Origin: Shouchella clausii
Lineage (GTDB): Bacteria > Bacillota > Bacilli > Bacillales > Bacillaceae_D
Length of the DNA: 64,000 nt
NCBI RefSeq assembly: GCF_002250115.1
Contig: NZ_CP019985.1
Location: forward strand, 2,480,001 to 2,544,000
Direction: 5' to 3'
Shown here: piece by piece, positions 49,911 to 58,507 of the stretch
Layout of the letters: every line of letters starts with the position of its first letter
Position numbering within the stretch: position 1 is the stretch's first letter
Position numbers and translations under genes: made by a program
Notes under the pieces: model-generated
What the model saw: the letters and a program-made list of their open reading frames with translations, nothing else
Database searches by the model: none
What the model was told of the DNA's origin: nothing

Positions 49911-51470
49911 TTGGAGGAGAAGTTAGTGTTATATATTAAGATTCAGGAATTACATAAGAGAAAGTTTAAAGTAGCGCAAATCGCTAAGGAGCTTAAAATC
50001 TCAAGACCGACTGTCTATAAGTACTTAGAAATGACATTCGATGAGGCAAAGGCGTATACTGAACAGCCCTTGGGAAAGAAGAAAAAACTAGATCACTATA
50101 AGGACTGGATACTGGCCTGGCTCGAAGAGTATCCCCACCTAAGTAGTGCTCAGATCCATGATTGGCTTTTAGAAAGATACCCCGACCTAGTGGTCGGCGG
50201 AAGTACTGTAAGAACATATGTGAGGGGGGTGCGAGAAGTTTATCAGATTGAGAAAAAGGGGATTGTCCGGCAATACGAAGCAGTTCCTGAACAACCAATG
50301 GGTAAACAACTCCAGGTAGACTGGGGAGAAACAAAACAGAAAACAGTGAACAACAAGGAAATCAAACTGTACTTTATTGCCTTTGTACTCGTTCACTCGC
50401 GACAAAAATATATGGAATGGCAAGCACGTCCATTCACCACAAGAGATGCGATTCGTTGTCACGAACATGCCTTCCAGTTCTATGGAGGACGAACCGAAGA
50501 AATTGTCTATGATCAGGATCACTTAATCTCAGTAAGTGAAAATGCAGGTCAACTACTTTTAACAGCTGAGTTTCAAAGCTATGTAAACGAGCGTAAATTC
50601 AACGTTCACCTTTGCCGAAGAGCGGATCCAGAATCTAAAGGGATGATTGAAAATGTAGTGAAATACATAAAAGGCAACTTCGCTGACAGTCGTGTGTTTA
50701 GAGATATAGAAGATTGGAATGAACGGGCAAGGCAATGGCTCAAGCGTACGGGAAACCACCAGGTTCACCAGACAACGAAAAAAAGACCAGCAGAAGTGTT
50801 TCTCCTCGAAAAGCAACACTTACAGCCAGTCTCTTCGTTACTTTCATATGAAAGTACCCATAACCAAAGTATAACAAGAAGTGTTAGTAAGGACAATACG
50901 ATCCGGTACAAGTCAAACCGTTACTCTGTCCCACTGGGGACTTATCAAAATAGGAGTGAGAATCTTGTGTGGATTGAAATAAGGGAAGAAGATCACAACG
51001 CCCTGATCATCCGCAAAGAAGCAAATGGTGAAGTGATTGCCGAGCATAGGATCAGCTCTGAAAAGGGAAAGCTGATTCAAAACCGTCACCATACTCGTGA
51101 TCGCTCCAAAGGTGTGGAAGAGTTTAAACAACGTCTCCTCTCTCACTTTAAAGATCAGGTTCAGGCAGCTGCCTATTTAGATGAGATTAGCCAAAGATAC
51201 CCGAGGTATCGGAGAGATCAGTTTACAATTATTCATAAGGTGAGCCAACAATACCCGGCTATAATTGATACTGTTTTGGCCAAGTGCACGACAGAAAAGC
51301 TTTACAATGCGAATGACTTTCGCGATATCGCTCATCACCTTGATGCTTTACGAGATGAGCCGATTGAAGAAGCACAATCTTTTTACACGAGTCCGCCAAA
51401 CCATTCTCATCTCAAAGCCTCTACCCGTTCTCTAAATGCCTATACTAGCATTTTAGGAGGTAGAACATGA
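49911..51470 (+). CDS. istA: IS21-family transposase IstA
   Basis: A 519-residue DDE transposase. An N-terminal helix-turn-helix (FKVAQIAKELKISRPTVYKYLEM, about 19-41) binds the ends. The integrase core has Asp137 in QVDWGETKQK, a second Asp in EIVYDQDHLI (about 200) and the Glu in ESKGMIENVVKYIKGNF (about 245). The C-terminal basic half is typical of IstA. A TTG start at 49911 with GGGGGTTAGG upstream is used. The stop overlaps the istB start (ATGA). Confidence 0.93.
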   Translation: MEEKLVLYIKIQELHKRKFKVAQIAKELKISRPTVYKYLEMTFDEAKAYTEQPLGKKKKLDHYKDWILAWLEEYPHLSSAQIHDWLLERYPDLVVGGSTVRTYVRGVREVYQIEKKGIVRQYEAVPEQPMGKQLQVDWGETKQKTVNNKEIKLYFIAFVLVHSRQKYMEWQARPFTTRDAIRCHEHAFQFYGGRTEEIVYDQDHLISVSENAGQLLLTAEFQSYVNERKFNVHLCRRADPESKGMIENVVKYIKGNFADSRVFRDIEDWNERARQWLKRTGNHQVHQTTKKRPAEVFLLEKQHLQPVSSLLSYESTHNQSITRSVSKDNTIRYKSNRYSVPLGTYQNRSENLVWIEIREEDHNALIIRKEANGEVIAEHRISSEKGKLIQNRHHTRDRSKGVEEFKQRLLSHFKDQVQAAAYLDEISQRYPRYRRDQFTIIHKVSQQYPAIIDTVLAKCTTEKLYNANDFRDIAHHLDALRDEPIEEAQSFYTSPPNHSHLKASTRSLNAYTSILGGRT

Positions 51471-52234
51471 TGAACAAAACCGTACATGAACTACAAGATC
51501 ACTTTCGTCAGCTACGCCTAGCAGAGACTGCGGAGGAGCTGCCACAGCTTCTTCGCGAAGCTGAAAAAGCATCATGGACCTACTTGGAATTTTTAGAGTC
51601 TCTCACTCGATATGAATTAGCCAAACGCGAAGAGAAAAGCCTTGAGAAAAGAATGAAATGGGCACGCTTCCCTTTCGTGAAGTCATTAGACGAGTTTGAG
51701 CTGAAAGGACAAAACGTTCTGACGGCTCGTCAGCTTTCTCAACTCCGAGAATTAAGCTGGCTGGAGCAACACTATAATCTTATCCTTTTAGGGCCTCCTG
51801 GCATCGGTAAAACGTATATCGCAATTGGACTTGGACTTGAGGCTGTTTACAGAGGGTTTAATGTTTATTTCGCTACAATGGGTGAACTGGTGCAGCTTCT
51901 AAAATCAGAAGAATACCTGAACAAATCTAAAGTTCAGCTTAAGAGAATTAGAAATGCCGACTTAGTGATTATTGATGATTTAATGTATATGGCCATGGAC
52001 CAGAGAGAAGCAAACCTATTCTTTCATTTAATTAACCATTTATACGAACGAAGTTCGATTATCCTGACATCAAATAAGAGTCCAGATGAATGGGGCAATT
52101 TAATCGGAGACCAAGGCATCACCACTGCGATTTTAGATCGCTTACTTCATCGTGTGGAAGTGATCCATGGTAGCGAAGAAGAGAGAAGTCACAGGATGAA
52201 AAATCGGAAGAGCATTTTTTCAGCAGATGTGTAA
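51467..52234 (+). CDS. istB: IS21-family helper ATPase IstB
   Basis: A 255-residue AAA+ ATPase (DnaC-like) that assembles on target DNA and stimulates IstA. Walker A is GPPGIGKTYIAIGLG (about 108-122) and Walker B LVIIDDLMYMAM (about 165-176); the N-terminal LRLAETAEELPQLLREAEKASWTYLEFL stretch is the IstB lead. Starts at ATG 51467 overlapping istA. Full length, no frameshift. Confidence 0.93.
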   Translation: MMNKTVHELQDHFRQLRLAETAEELPQLLREAEKASWTYLEFLESLTRYELAKREEKSLEKRMKWARFPFVKSLDEFELKGQNVLTARQLSQLRELSWLEQHYNLILLGPPGIGKTYIAIGLGLEAVYRGFNVYFATMGELVQLLKSEEYLNKSKVQLKRIRNADLVIIDDLMYMAMDQREANLFFHLINHLYERSSIILTSNKSPDEWGNLIGDQGITTAILDRLLHRVEVIHGSEEERSHRMKNRKSIFSADV

Positions 52235-52390
52235 AAAGGAAACGAGCAAAAAGTGTAAATTTCAACTTGACGTCTACAAGAGTTAGGGCTTAGAGAAAAA
52301 ATCGCAAAGTTTAAAGGCGTTTTTATTATTTTTACGGTTGTCCCTATCATCATAGGATTTTATGGCTAACATTTATTTTAATGGGGTAAC

Positions 52391-52532
52391 CACCTATCGG
52401 TATTGCAGTTTGGGCATTGATTATGCATTACCGATAAGTTCTTTTATCGCGAAACCAAAGGTTCATCTATATTCGAGACGGAATTTGTTTTAAACATCAA
52501 CTATAAACCTATTAGCTTTTATTTTAATATAG
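52391..52532 (+). repeat. Repeated gene-end/terminator block, copy C
   Basis: Reads ATCGGTATTGCAGTTTGGGC as in copy B, keeps only the right arm of the terminator (CGAGACGGAA) and the CTATTAGCTTTTATTTTAAT end. The left arm is mutated, so it is probably non-functional. Confidence 0.82.
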
Positions 52533-52540
52533 AGACATGA

Positions 52541-52666
52541 CCTGTTCCTTCCGTTGGTACAGAAGAACGTATTCTATGGATAAGTATTGATGAAGGGGAA
52601 ACATGGGATACCAACGTGTATATAGAAGTTGATGCAAACGGAAAGACACATATGACTGACTACGAA
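52541..52666 (+). pseudogene. Toxin C-terminal fragment at the array's end
   Basis: Encodes PVPSVGTEERILWISIDEG, then ETWDTNVYIEVDANGKTHMTDYE, nearly the same as residues about 435-490 of the intact LXG toxin. Similarity stops near 52666, 40 bp before the end of the convergent adaB gene, so the true tail and any immunity gene after it have been lost. Confidence 0.85.
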
Positions 52667-52707
52667 TTTATGACGGAACCTACTTTCCAATCATTGCACG
52701 GCAATAA

Positions 52708-53241
52708 TCACCCATTGCTCGATAAGCCTTGTCTTTCCAAATCCAAAAGCCGTGTCTTCATTTCTAATCCGCCACGGTAGCCAGTTAATGATCCATTCTT
52801 TCCTACTACACGATGACATGGTACGGTGATTAATACTGGATTCGCTCCAATCGCCGCCCCTACAGCTCGAACGGCTGCTGGTTTATTTATAGAATTGGCA
52901 ATGTCGGAATAGGACCTAGTTTGTCCGTACGGAATTGCACAAAGTGCGTTCCAGACTGCAAGCTGGAATGCTGTTCCATCGTAATCAAATGGAACCGTAA
53001 AGGTTTTCCTTTTTCCTTCTAAATACTCGGTGATTTCAACCGCATAGGGCTCAAGCTTTTCAGCTGCTTCCACCAAAGGACTTCCGCTAAAGCGTTTCTT
53101 AGCCCATTCGGACAATTCCTCGAATGGTTTGTTCGGTGAGCCAACAAACACAAGTCCCTTAGAGGTTGAAGCGATATAAAAATTCAAATCTCTAAACGTT
53201 AGCAAAGACCAATATAAGGTTGGTTTGTTGTTTGATTCCAT
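52708..53241 (-). CDS. adaB: Methylated-DNA--protein-cysteine S-methyltransferase
   Basis: Repairs O6-methylguanine by transferring the methyl group to its own cysteine. The 177-residue protein has the active-site motif VPCHRVVGKNG (about 137-147), the helix-turn-helix TRSYSDIANSINKPAAVRAVGAAIGANP and an N-terminal fold as in Ogt/AdaB. Start ATG at 53241 is 1 bp after the adaA stop, so they form an operon, as in B. subtilis adaAB. Confidence 0.93.
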   Translation of the reverse strand: MESNNKPTLYWSLLTFRDLNFYIASTSKGLVFVGSPNKPFEELSEWAKKRFSGSPLVEAAEKLEPYAVEITEYLEGKRKTFTVPFDYDGTAFQLAVWNALCAIPYGQTRSYSDIANSINKPAAVRAVGAAIGANPVLITVPCHRVVGKNGSLTGYRGGLEMKTRLLDLERQGLSSNG

Positions 53242-53242
53242 T

Positions 53243-53857
53243 TTACCGTTCCTCCATTTTACTGATTTGACGGAAGTGTGCTGGTGTATGTCCCATTTTC
53301 TTCTTAAATAAAGTAATAAAATAGGACGTGTTAGGCATACCTACACTTATGGCGATATCCGCAATCGCTTTATTTGTGTGAAGCAAATACTCTTTAGCAG
53401 CGTTTAATCTAACTTGTTGGATATATTCGACTGGTGTGATGCCTTTCATTTTTTTAAACGTTCGATGCAAATGATAGGGACTCCCGTGAGCAATCTCTGC
53501 TAACGTTTCTAGCGTTAACTTTTCGATGAAATTTTTATCAATGTATTCAGTTATAACAGCCACCCATTCACGATCAGGCAAGCTCTCATTCGTAGGCTTG
53601 CAACGTTTACAAGGGCGGAAATTGGCATCGAGAGCTTGTTTTGCGTTTGAAAAAATACGTACATTTTCTTTTTTAGGAACGCGAGATTTGCATGACGGTT
53701 TACAGAAGATCCCTGTGGTCTTTACGGCATAGAAAAATTGATTATTGTACGAGGCATCATTGTCTATAATTGCTTGCCACTTTTCATTTGTCATCAGGTT
53801 CTTGTCATTCAAAACTCCATGACTCTGTTGAAATGAATGATTGATACGATCCGGCAT
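53243..53857 (-). CDS. adaA: AdaA: methylphosphotriester-DNA methyltransferase and AraC-type activator
   Basis: A 204-residue adaptive-response regulator. The N-terminal zinc site has four cysteines (FCKPSC and CKRC; about residues 36-40 and 70-73), of which the first accepts a methyl group from DNA phosphotriesters and turns the protein into an activator. The C-terminal AraC domain (about 90-195; LAEIAHGSPYHLHRTFKKMKG, IADIAISVGMPNTSYFITLFKKKMGHTP) binds DNA. ATG at 53857 has GGAGAGGTGAG. Likely activates adaAB itself and the divergent alkA. Confidence 0.93.
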   Translation of the reverse strand: MPDRINHSFQQSHGVLNDKNLMTNEKWQAIIDNDASYNNQFFYAVKTTGIFCKPSCKSRVPKKENVRIFSNAKQALDANFRPCKRCKPTNESLPDREWVAVITEYIDKNFIEKLTLETLAEIAHGSPYHLHRTFKKMKGITPVEYIQQVRLNAAKEYLLHTNKAIADIAISVGMPNTSYFITLFKKKMGHTPAHFRQISKMEER

Positions 53858-54075
53858 TACTCTCACCTCTCCTTCCAATATCCTCCCCTTAATGGGACTC
53901 TTCCTTTTCTGTTTAGCATCTTTGATAACTAACACTATAACCTCATAAATAAAAAAATATAAGGTGTTTAGAATGTAATAGCAAGATAACAAAATTAGTA
54001 CTGATTATTATGTGATAAAGTGAACTTCAATCAGTGTGAGTTTTCTTGGTAATAATAAAGTGAGGAGATGAAAAA

Positions 54076-54981
54076 GTGACATGGCATGAAATCAACGATG
54101 AGATTATTATTGCATTAGCTGAAGAGTTTGACATGAATTCTAACCTAGGCTATCTAAAAAGGGAAAAAAATGAATGTATGTATGAAATCGAGAACGATAT
54201 CATTACAAGAATGATAGCCATTGGGGAAATTCGGTTCTTGATACAGATAAGCGTCATTGATAAGATGGTTGTTCAGTTTTTAAATGATTCTAGACCTACC
54301 GAAAAGTGGCAACGAGAAAAAATTGTAAAATATATTCATGAATGGTTTGATCTTGATAACGATTTAACCCCATTTTACGAAATGGCAAAAGCAGATCCAT
54401 TACTTAAAATGACGGTTGAAAAATTTTATGGATTGCGAGTCGTCGGCATTCCCGATTTATTTGAGGCTTTATGTTGGGGTGTTCTAGGGCAGCAAATTAA
54501 CTTAGCGTTTGCGTACTCATTAAAAAAGCAATTTGTAGAAGGATTTGGCGATTCCATCGAATGGAATGGTAAAAAGTATTGGGTCTTCCCACCGTACGAA
54601 CGAATTGCACAGTTGACAACTACCGACCTAGCAGATATTAAAATGACGGTGAAAAAAAGTGAATATATAATTGGAATTGCCAAGCTTATGGCAAGTGGAG
54701 AATTGTCGAAGGAAAAATTAATAAAAATGGACTTTAAAGATGCTGAAAAAAACTTAATTCAAATACGAGGTGTTGGTCCTTGGACAGCCAATTATGTTCT
54801 AATGCGATGTTTGCGATTTCCTGCCGCTTTTCCAATCGATGATGTCGGTTTGCATAATGTAATTAAGCTACTTACAGGATCTGAAACAAAACCAACAAAA
54901 AAAGAAATCAAAGAGTATGCTGCTGCTTGGACAAATTGGGAAGCCTATGCAACGTTTTATTTATGGAGAACCCTATATTGA
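54076..54981 (+). CDS. alkA: DNA-3-methyladenine glycosylase II (AlkA-like)
   Basis: Removes alkylated purines from DNA. The 301-residue protein has the HhH-GPD fold: the helix-hairpin-helix IQIRGVGPWTANYVLMRCL (about 228-246) and the catalytic Asp in FPIDDVGLHNVI (about 252-258); GVLGQQINLAFAYSLKKQFV (about 136-155) is the conserved lead of the glycosylase domain. GTG at 54076 follows GAGGAGATGAAAAA. It is divergent from adaA with a 218-bp AT-rich gap, the same arrangement as in B. subtilis, where AdaA controls both. Confidence 0.92.
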   Translation: MTWHEINDEIIIALAEEFDMNSNLGYLKREKNECMYEIENDIITRMIAIGEIRFLIQISVIDKMVVQFLNDSRPTEKWQREKIVKYIHEWFDLDNDLTPFYEMAKADPLLKMTVEKFYGLRVVGIPDLFEALCWGVLGQQINLAFAYSLKKQFVEGFGDSIEWNGKKYWVFPPYERIAQLTTTDLADIKMTVKKSEYIIGIAKLMASGELSKEKLIKMDFKDAEKNLIQIRGVGPWTANYVLMRCLRFPAAFPIDDVGLHNVIKLLTGSETKPTKKEIKEYAAAWTNWEAYATFYLWRTLY

Positions 54982-55038
54982 TGTATTGTTAAAACGGAGA
55001 ATGCAACATAATTTACAAGGGGGGAGGGAAATACCTGG

Positions 55039-55188
55039 ATGTGGCAAAATAGTTTTCCTCTTAATGAAAACAGGAGAGAAAAAGTGAGAACACTATTCAG
55101 GCCTATCACATTAGGTATTAGACAGTATTCATACGACAGGAGATTAACAAATTTGTACTGGCAAAATATTTTAGAATACATTAGCTAG
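55039..55188 (+). CDS. Possible small protein (49 aa)
   Basis: ATG at 55039 with GGAGGGAAATACCTGG upstream; the product is basic and aromatic (MWQNSFPLNENRREKVRTLF) and matches nothing known. The remainder of 54982-55406 has only the inverted repeat at 55244. Confidence 0.25.
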   Translation: MWQNSFPLNENRREKVRTLFRPITLGIRQYSYDRRLTNLYWQNILEYIS

Positions 55189-55243
55189 TTAGCTAAACAG
55201 AGGAGTTTTAGAGTTTCCTCTTTACCCAATTCACGGGAAGGCT

Positions 55244-55293
55244 AGCTGGATGGGAAATTTTATAGAACCAGCACAACCGTTTCCCATCCAGCT
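55244..55293. repeat. 14-bp perfect inverted repeat in an intergenic region
   Basis: AGCTGGATGGGAAA (55244-55257) and TTTCCCATCCAGCT (55280-55293), 22-nt loop, no T-run on either side. It lies 114 bp before the oxidoreductase gene at 55407. Could be an mRNA hairpin or a small mobile-repeat relic. Confidence 0.8.
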
Positions 55294-55406
55294 GATGCCT
55301 GTCCATTTGCCTTAGTCGCAATTAAATCTGAAATCAGTTGCTATTTTTCATTTACGAAATAGAATGAAAGCGCTATAATGTGGTGGACTGAAGGGAGAGT
55401 GGTGAC

Positions 55407-56504
55407 ATGAAAGCGTTAAAGGCTGGCATTGTCGGTTGCGGGAATATTAGTGACATTTATTTTCAAATGAATAACCGGTTTGATGCGATTGACATTATTG
55501 CCTGTACAGACTTGAATTTTGCGCAAGCAATGAAGCAGGCGGACCGCTACAGCGGCGTGGAAGCAATGGAAATGGATGATTTTTTCGCCAATGAAGATAT
55601 TGACATCGTTATTAATTTAACTACGCCGTCTGCCCACTATGTCGTCCATAAACGGGCGCTTGAAGCGGGCAAACATTCATATGGCGAAAAACCATTAGCG
55701 CTAACGCTTGAGGAAGCAGATGAACTGCAAGCGCTTGCCGACGAAAAAGGGCTGCTGTTAGGGGCTGCTCCTGATACATTTCTTGGCGGCGGTTTGCAAA
55801 CGTGTAAAAAACTAATTGATGACGGCTGGATTGGAAAACCGGTTTCGGCAAACGGATTTATGATGAGCCATGGCCCAGAAAGCTGGCACCCAAATCCGGA
55901 CTTCTTTTATAAAGTCGGGGCTGGTCCAATGTTTGACATGGGCCCGTACTATTTAACTGCGCTGATCTCTTTGCTTGGCCCAATTAAGCGTCTGACAGCT
56001 TCGGCTGGCAAGGCATATACAGAAAGAATGATCACGTCTGCGCCAAAATTTGGCGATACGATATCAGTGGAGACGCCAACCCATTTAGCCAGTGTGCTTG
56101 ATTTTGAAAATGGTGCAATCGCCACGCTCGTTACAAGCTTTGATGTATGGGGCTCAAAGACGCCGAACTTAGAAGTACACGGCACAACAGGGTCGTTGCT
56201 TTTGCCTGACCCGAATACATTTGGCGGGCCCGTTTATGTGAAGAGGCAAGGAGAACAAGAGTTTCAAGAAGTTCCGCTCATTTATGGCTTCCAAGACAAC
56301 AGCCGTGGCCTCGGCGTGCTTGATATGGTTCATGCCATTCAAGAACGTCGTCCGCACCGCGCAAATGGGCGCATGGCTTACCATGTCCTTGAAGCTATGC
56401 ATGGCGTTCTTGCCTCATCAGAGAATGAGCGCTCTTATTATATGAAGAGTAGTTGTGCACAGCCAGAGGCGTTGCCACTAACAATGACCACAAGAGGGTT
56501 TTAA
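55407..56504 (+). CDS. Gfo/Idh/MocA family oxidoreductase
   Basis: A 365-residue NAD(P)-dependent dehydrogenase. The Rossmann start AGIVGCGNISDIYF (residues 6-19), INLTTPSAHYVVHKRALEAGKHSYGEKPLALT (about 70-100, with the EKP motif) and the GAGPMFDMGPYYLTALISLLG stretch (about 171-191) with the family's catalytic Asp/Tyr pattern are clear. Substrate is probably a sugar or inositol derivative. GTGACATG start region: ATG at 55407 follows AAGGGAGAGTGGTGAC. Stands alone with its own terminator. Confidence 0.9.
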   Translation: MKALKAGIVGCGNISDIYFQMNNRFDAIDIIACTDLNFAQAMKQADRYSGVEAMEMDDFFANEDIDIVINLTTPSAHYVVHKRALEAGKHSYGEKPLALTLEEADELQALADEKGLLLGAAPDTFLGGGLQTCKKLIDDGWIGKPVSANGFMMSHGPESWHPNPDFFYKVGAGPMFDMGPYYLTALISLLGPIKRLTASAGKAYTERMITSAPKFGDTISVETPTHLASVLDFENGAIATLVTSFDVWGSKTPNLEVHGTTGSLLLPDPNTFGGPVYVKRQGEQEFQEVPLIYGFQDNSRGLGVLDMVHAIQERRPHRANGRMAYHVLEAMHGVLASSENERSYYMKSSCAQPEALPLTMTTRGF

Positions 56505-56514
56505 GAAAACATAC

Positions 56515-56558
56515 CTGCCGAACGATCCTTTAAGTAAGGAGAAGTCGGCAGTTTTTTT
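56515..56558 (+). terminator. Rho-independent terminator
   Basis: CTGCCGA / TCGGCAG stem with an inner ATCCTT / AAGGA pairing, then TTTTTTT; 10 nt after the oxidoreductase stop. Confidence 0.9.
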
Positions 56559-56663
56559 CGTTTGCTTGGTTTCACTGTAAATGGTTGCCGATGACGCCAC
56601 GTTGTGCTTCGCAGCAAAGTAGGCTAAAATCGAATGTGAGAGACACATTGCGGAGGGATGCAT

Positions 56664-57617
56664 GTGGGTTATTCAATTGACAAAAAAAAGTTTAAGCTTT
56701 TTACGGTTCGCTCCAATCCATTGCTGACAAATGAAATCGCTTCTTTGCTCGGTTGTGCAATTGGAAAAAGTTCGGTCAAACGCTTTAGTGATGGCGAGGT
56801 GCAAATCAATATCGAGGAAAGTGTCCGTGGTTCTGAAGTGTTTGTCGTTCAATCCACATCACAGCCTGGCAATGAGCACGTAATGGAACTATTGATTATG
56901 ATCGATGCGCTAAAGCGGGCGTCTGCAAAAGAAATCAATGTGGTTATTCCCTATTTTGGCTATGCTCGCCAGGACCGCAAAGCTCGGGCACGTGAGCCGA
57001 TTGCAGCCAAACTGGTTGCTAATTTGCTGGAGACGGCAGGGGCAGACCGGATTTTAACTGTAGATTTGCATGCTCCGCAAATTCAAGGGTTCTTTAATAT
57101 TCCTGTTGACCCTCTTCAAGGGCTGCCGCTTTTAGCGCGTTATTTCCAAAACAAAGCGCTCCAGCAACCTGTAATTGTGGCGCCAAATCATTCTGGGCTT
57201 GGCCGCGCTCGGCGGTTAGCGGAATATTTGGATGCGCCGATTGCCTTCATCGATAAACGCCACCCAGAACCAGGGTTTCCACAAGCTGTGAACATTGTCG
57301 GCGACACAGAGGGAAGGGAAGCGATTATTGTTGATGATTTAATTGATACGGCGGCCACTGTGACATTAGCGGCCAATGCGTTGCAAGAAAACAAAGTGAG
57401 TGCAATTTATGCGTGTTGTACGCATCCTGTTTTGACAGGACCAGCAATTGAACGGTTGCAAATGGCGCCAATTAAAGAGATTGTCGTCACCAACACGATT
57501 GAATTAGACGACGATAAAAAGGTTGGGAACTTGACTGTGCTTTCAATTGCCCCGCTGTTGGCAGAAGCAATTTACCGAGTTCATCGGGAGCAATCGGTGA
57601 GTACGCTGTTCCAGTAA
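56664..57617 (+). CDS. Ribose-phosphate pyrophosphokinase paralogue
   Basis: Makes PRPP from ribose 5-phosphate and ATP (family function). The 317-residue protein keeps [39 protein letters not shown] and [13 protein letters not shown], but two functional loops deviate: [15 protein letters not shown] where B. subtilis Prs has PDHGGVTRARKLA, and [13 protein letters not shown] where the PRPP-binding loop is DDIIDTAGTIT. So it is a divergent second copy, possibly with changed regulation or activity. GTG at 56664 is preferred because GGAGGG lies 6 nt before it; ATG 56658 abuts that site. No glmU or spoVG is next to it, unlike the housekeeping prs. Confidence 0.88.
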   Translation: MGYSIDKKKFKLFTVRSNPLLTNEIASLLGCAIGKSSVKRFSDGEVQINIEESVRGSEVFVVQSTSQPGNEHVMELLIMIDALKRASAKEINVVIPYFGYARQDRKARAREPIAAKLVANLLETAGADRILTVDLHAPQIQGFFNIPVDPLQGLPLLARYFQNKALQQPVIVAPNHSGLGRARRLAEYLDAPIAFIDKRHPEPGFPQAVNIVGDTEGREAIIVDDLIDTAATVTLAANALQENKVSAIYACCTHPVLTGPAIERLQMAPIKEIVVTNTIELDDDKKVGNLTVLSIAPLLAEAIYRVHREQSVSTLFQ

Positions 57618-57686
57618 CCCCTTGCTTGGGAAAGGGAATCTCCCAAAGAGGCATATCGAAAAGAGAGAAGCGTAGGAGTGGAAAAT

Positions 57687-58505
57687 ATGTACAAATTGAT
57701 TGCGATTGATATGGATGGGACGTTGTTGAATGACCATCATGAAGTGACACCGGAAGTGAAAAAGGCGCTTTTAGACGCGCGCCAAGCGGGGGCGACAATC
57801 GTTCTTTGTACAGGGCGTCCTTTAGGTGGTGTCACTCGCTATTTGCAGGAGTTGGAATTGAACCAAAAAGGCGACTATGTGATCGCCTACAATGGGGCGC
57901 TTGTACAAGATACACATACAAATCAAGTCGTTGTTTCACATACGCTTCGCTATAACGATTTAGTCGAGTTAGACGAACTGGCAAAAACGTTAAATACGCC
58001 AATGCATTATTTTGACGATAAGCGGCTTTACACTGGAAATCGAGACATTAGCCCTTATACTGTATATGAATCGTTTCTGACAAAAGTTCCGTTGCGTTAT
58101 TGTCCAGTAGAGGAAGCAGATCCATCGATACTCGTGCCAAAAGTGATGTATATAGATGAACCTGAAAAATTGGATCAGGCGATTGCGGCAATTCCATCTG
58201 CTTTAAAGGAACGTTATTCCATGGTCAAGAGCGCGCCGTTTTTTTATGAAATTCTCCATCCACTCGTCAGCAAAGGCAATGCGGTCAAACATCTTGCTGA
58301 AAAGCTTGGTTTTAAGCGCGAAGAAGTAATGTGCATCGGCGACAATGGCAATGATTTGTCGATGATCGAATATGCTGGCTGCGGCATAGCAATGGAAAAT
58401 AGTATACCAGAGCTAAAAGCCGCTGCCGATATCGTCACAACTTCCAATAATGACGACGGCGTCGCCCACGCGATCCGTACGCAATTTTTGCAACATGCTC
58501 ATTAA
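57687..58505 (+). CDS. Cof-type HAD hydrolase (sugar-phosphate phosphatase)
   Basis: A 272-residue HAD enzyme of subfamily IIB. Motif I is AIDMDGTLLND (residues 6-16), motif II CTGRPLGG, motif III a lysine around SKGNAVKHLAEKLG (about 195) and motif IV CIGDNGNDLSMIEYAGCGIAM (about 218-238). YidA/SupH-like enzymes dephosphorylate small sugar phosphates, often with broad specificity. ATG at 57687 follows AGGAGTGG. Lies 69 bp after the prs paralogue and may share its transcript. Bidirectional terminator follows. Confidence 0.9.
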   Translation: MYKLIAIDMDGTLLNDHHEVTPEVKKALLDARQAGATIVLCTGRPLGGVTRYLQELELNQKGDYVIAYNGALVQDTHTNQVVVSHTLRYNDLVELDELAKTLNTPMHYFDDKRLYTGNRDISPYTVYESFLTKVPLRYCPVEEADPSILVPKVMYIDEPEKLDQAIAAIPSALKERYSMVKSAPFFYEILHPLVSKGNAVKHLAEKLGFKREEVMCIGDNGNDLSMIEYAGCGIAMENSIPELKAAADIVTTSNNDDGVAHAIRTQFLQHAH

Positions 58506-58507
58506 CA

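Larger units (their letters stand above)
49794..52278 (+). mobile_element. IS21-family insertion sequence, apparently intact
   Basis: A 2485-bp element with two overlapping genes (istA, istB). The ends start TG and finish CA; left TGTAAACG..GACACTTTTTGATCG..TTTTACAC and right end (read inward) TGTAGACG..TACACTTTTTGCTCG..TTTTTACAC share imperfect terminal repeats of about 50 bp with repeated internal ACACTTTTTG blocks, as in IS21 relatives. It is flanked by a 5-bp direct repeat AGAGT (49789-49793 and 52279-52283), within the 4-8 bp typical of the family. Both frames are open, so it may be active. Confidence 0.93.
49556..52369 (+). pseudogene. Putative immunity gene 5 (subfamily A), interrupted by IS21
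   Basis: The 5' part (49556-49793) encodes MKEKIAKLTPKNRFIAFVLLPLYQ and on to NPVFNAFEFDNIYIENGE. The 3' part (52284-52369) continues LGLREKIAKFKGVFIIFTVVPIIIGFYG and stop. Removing 49794-52283 (the element plus one copy of the 5-bp duplication) restores an open frame of about 107 codons like immunity 1 (113 residues). Before insertion it was a normal three-segment membrane immunity gene behind a toxin tail. The interrupted protein would stop right after entering the element, losing its last membrane segment. AAAGGAGGGGGCC precedes the ATG. Confidence 0.88.

Noticed and set aside
43165-52700. Prophage or integrative element carrying the AimR-like gene
   Set aside because: No integrase, terminase, capsid, tail or lysis genes and no attachment-like repeats are visible; only an IS21 element is mobile here.
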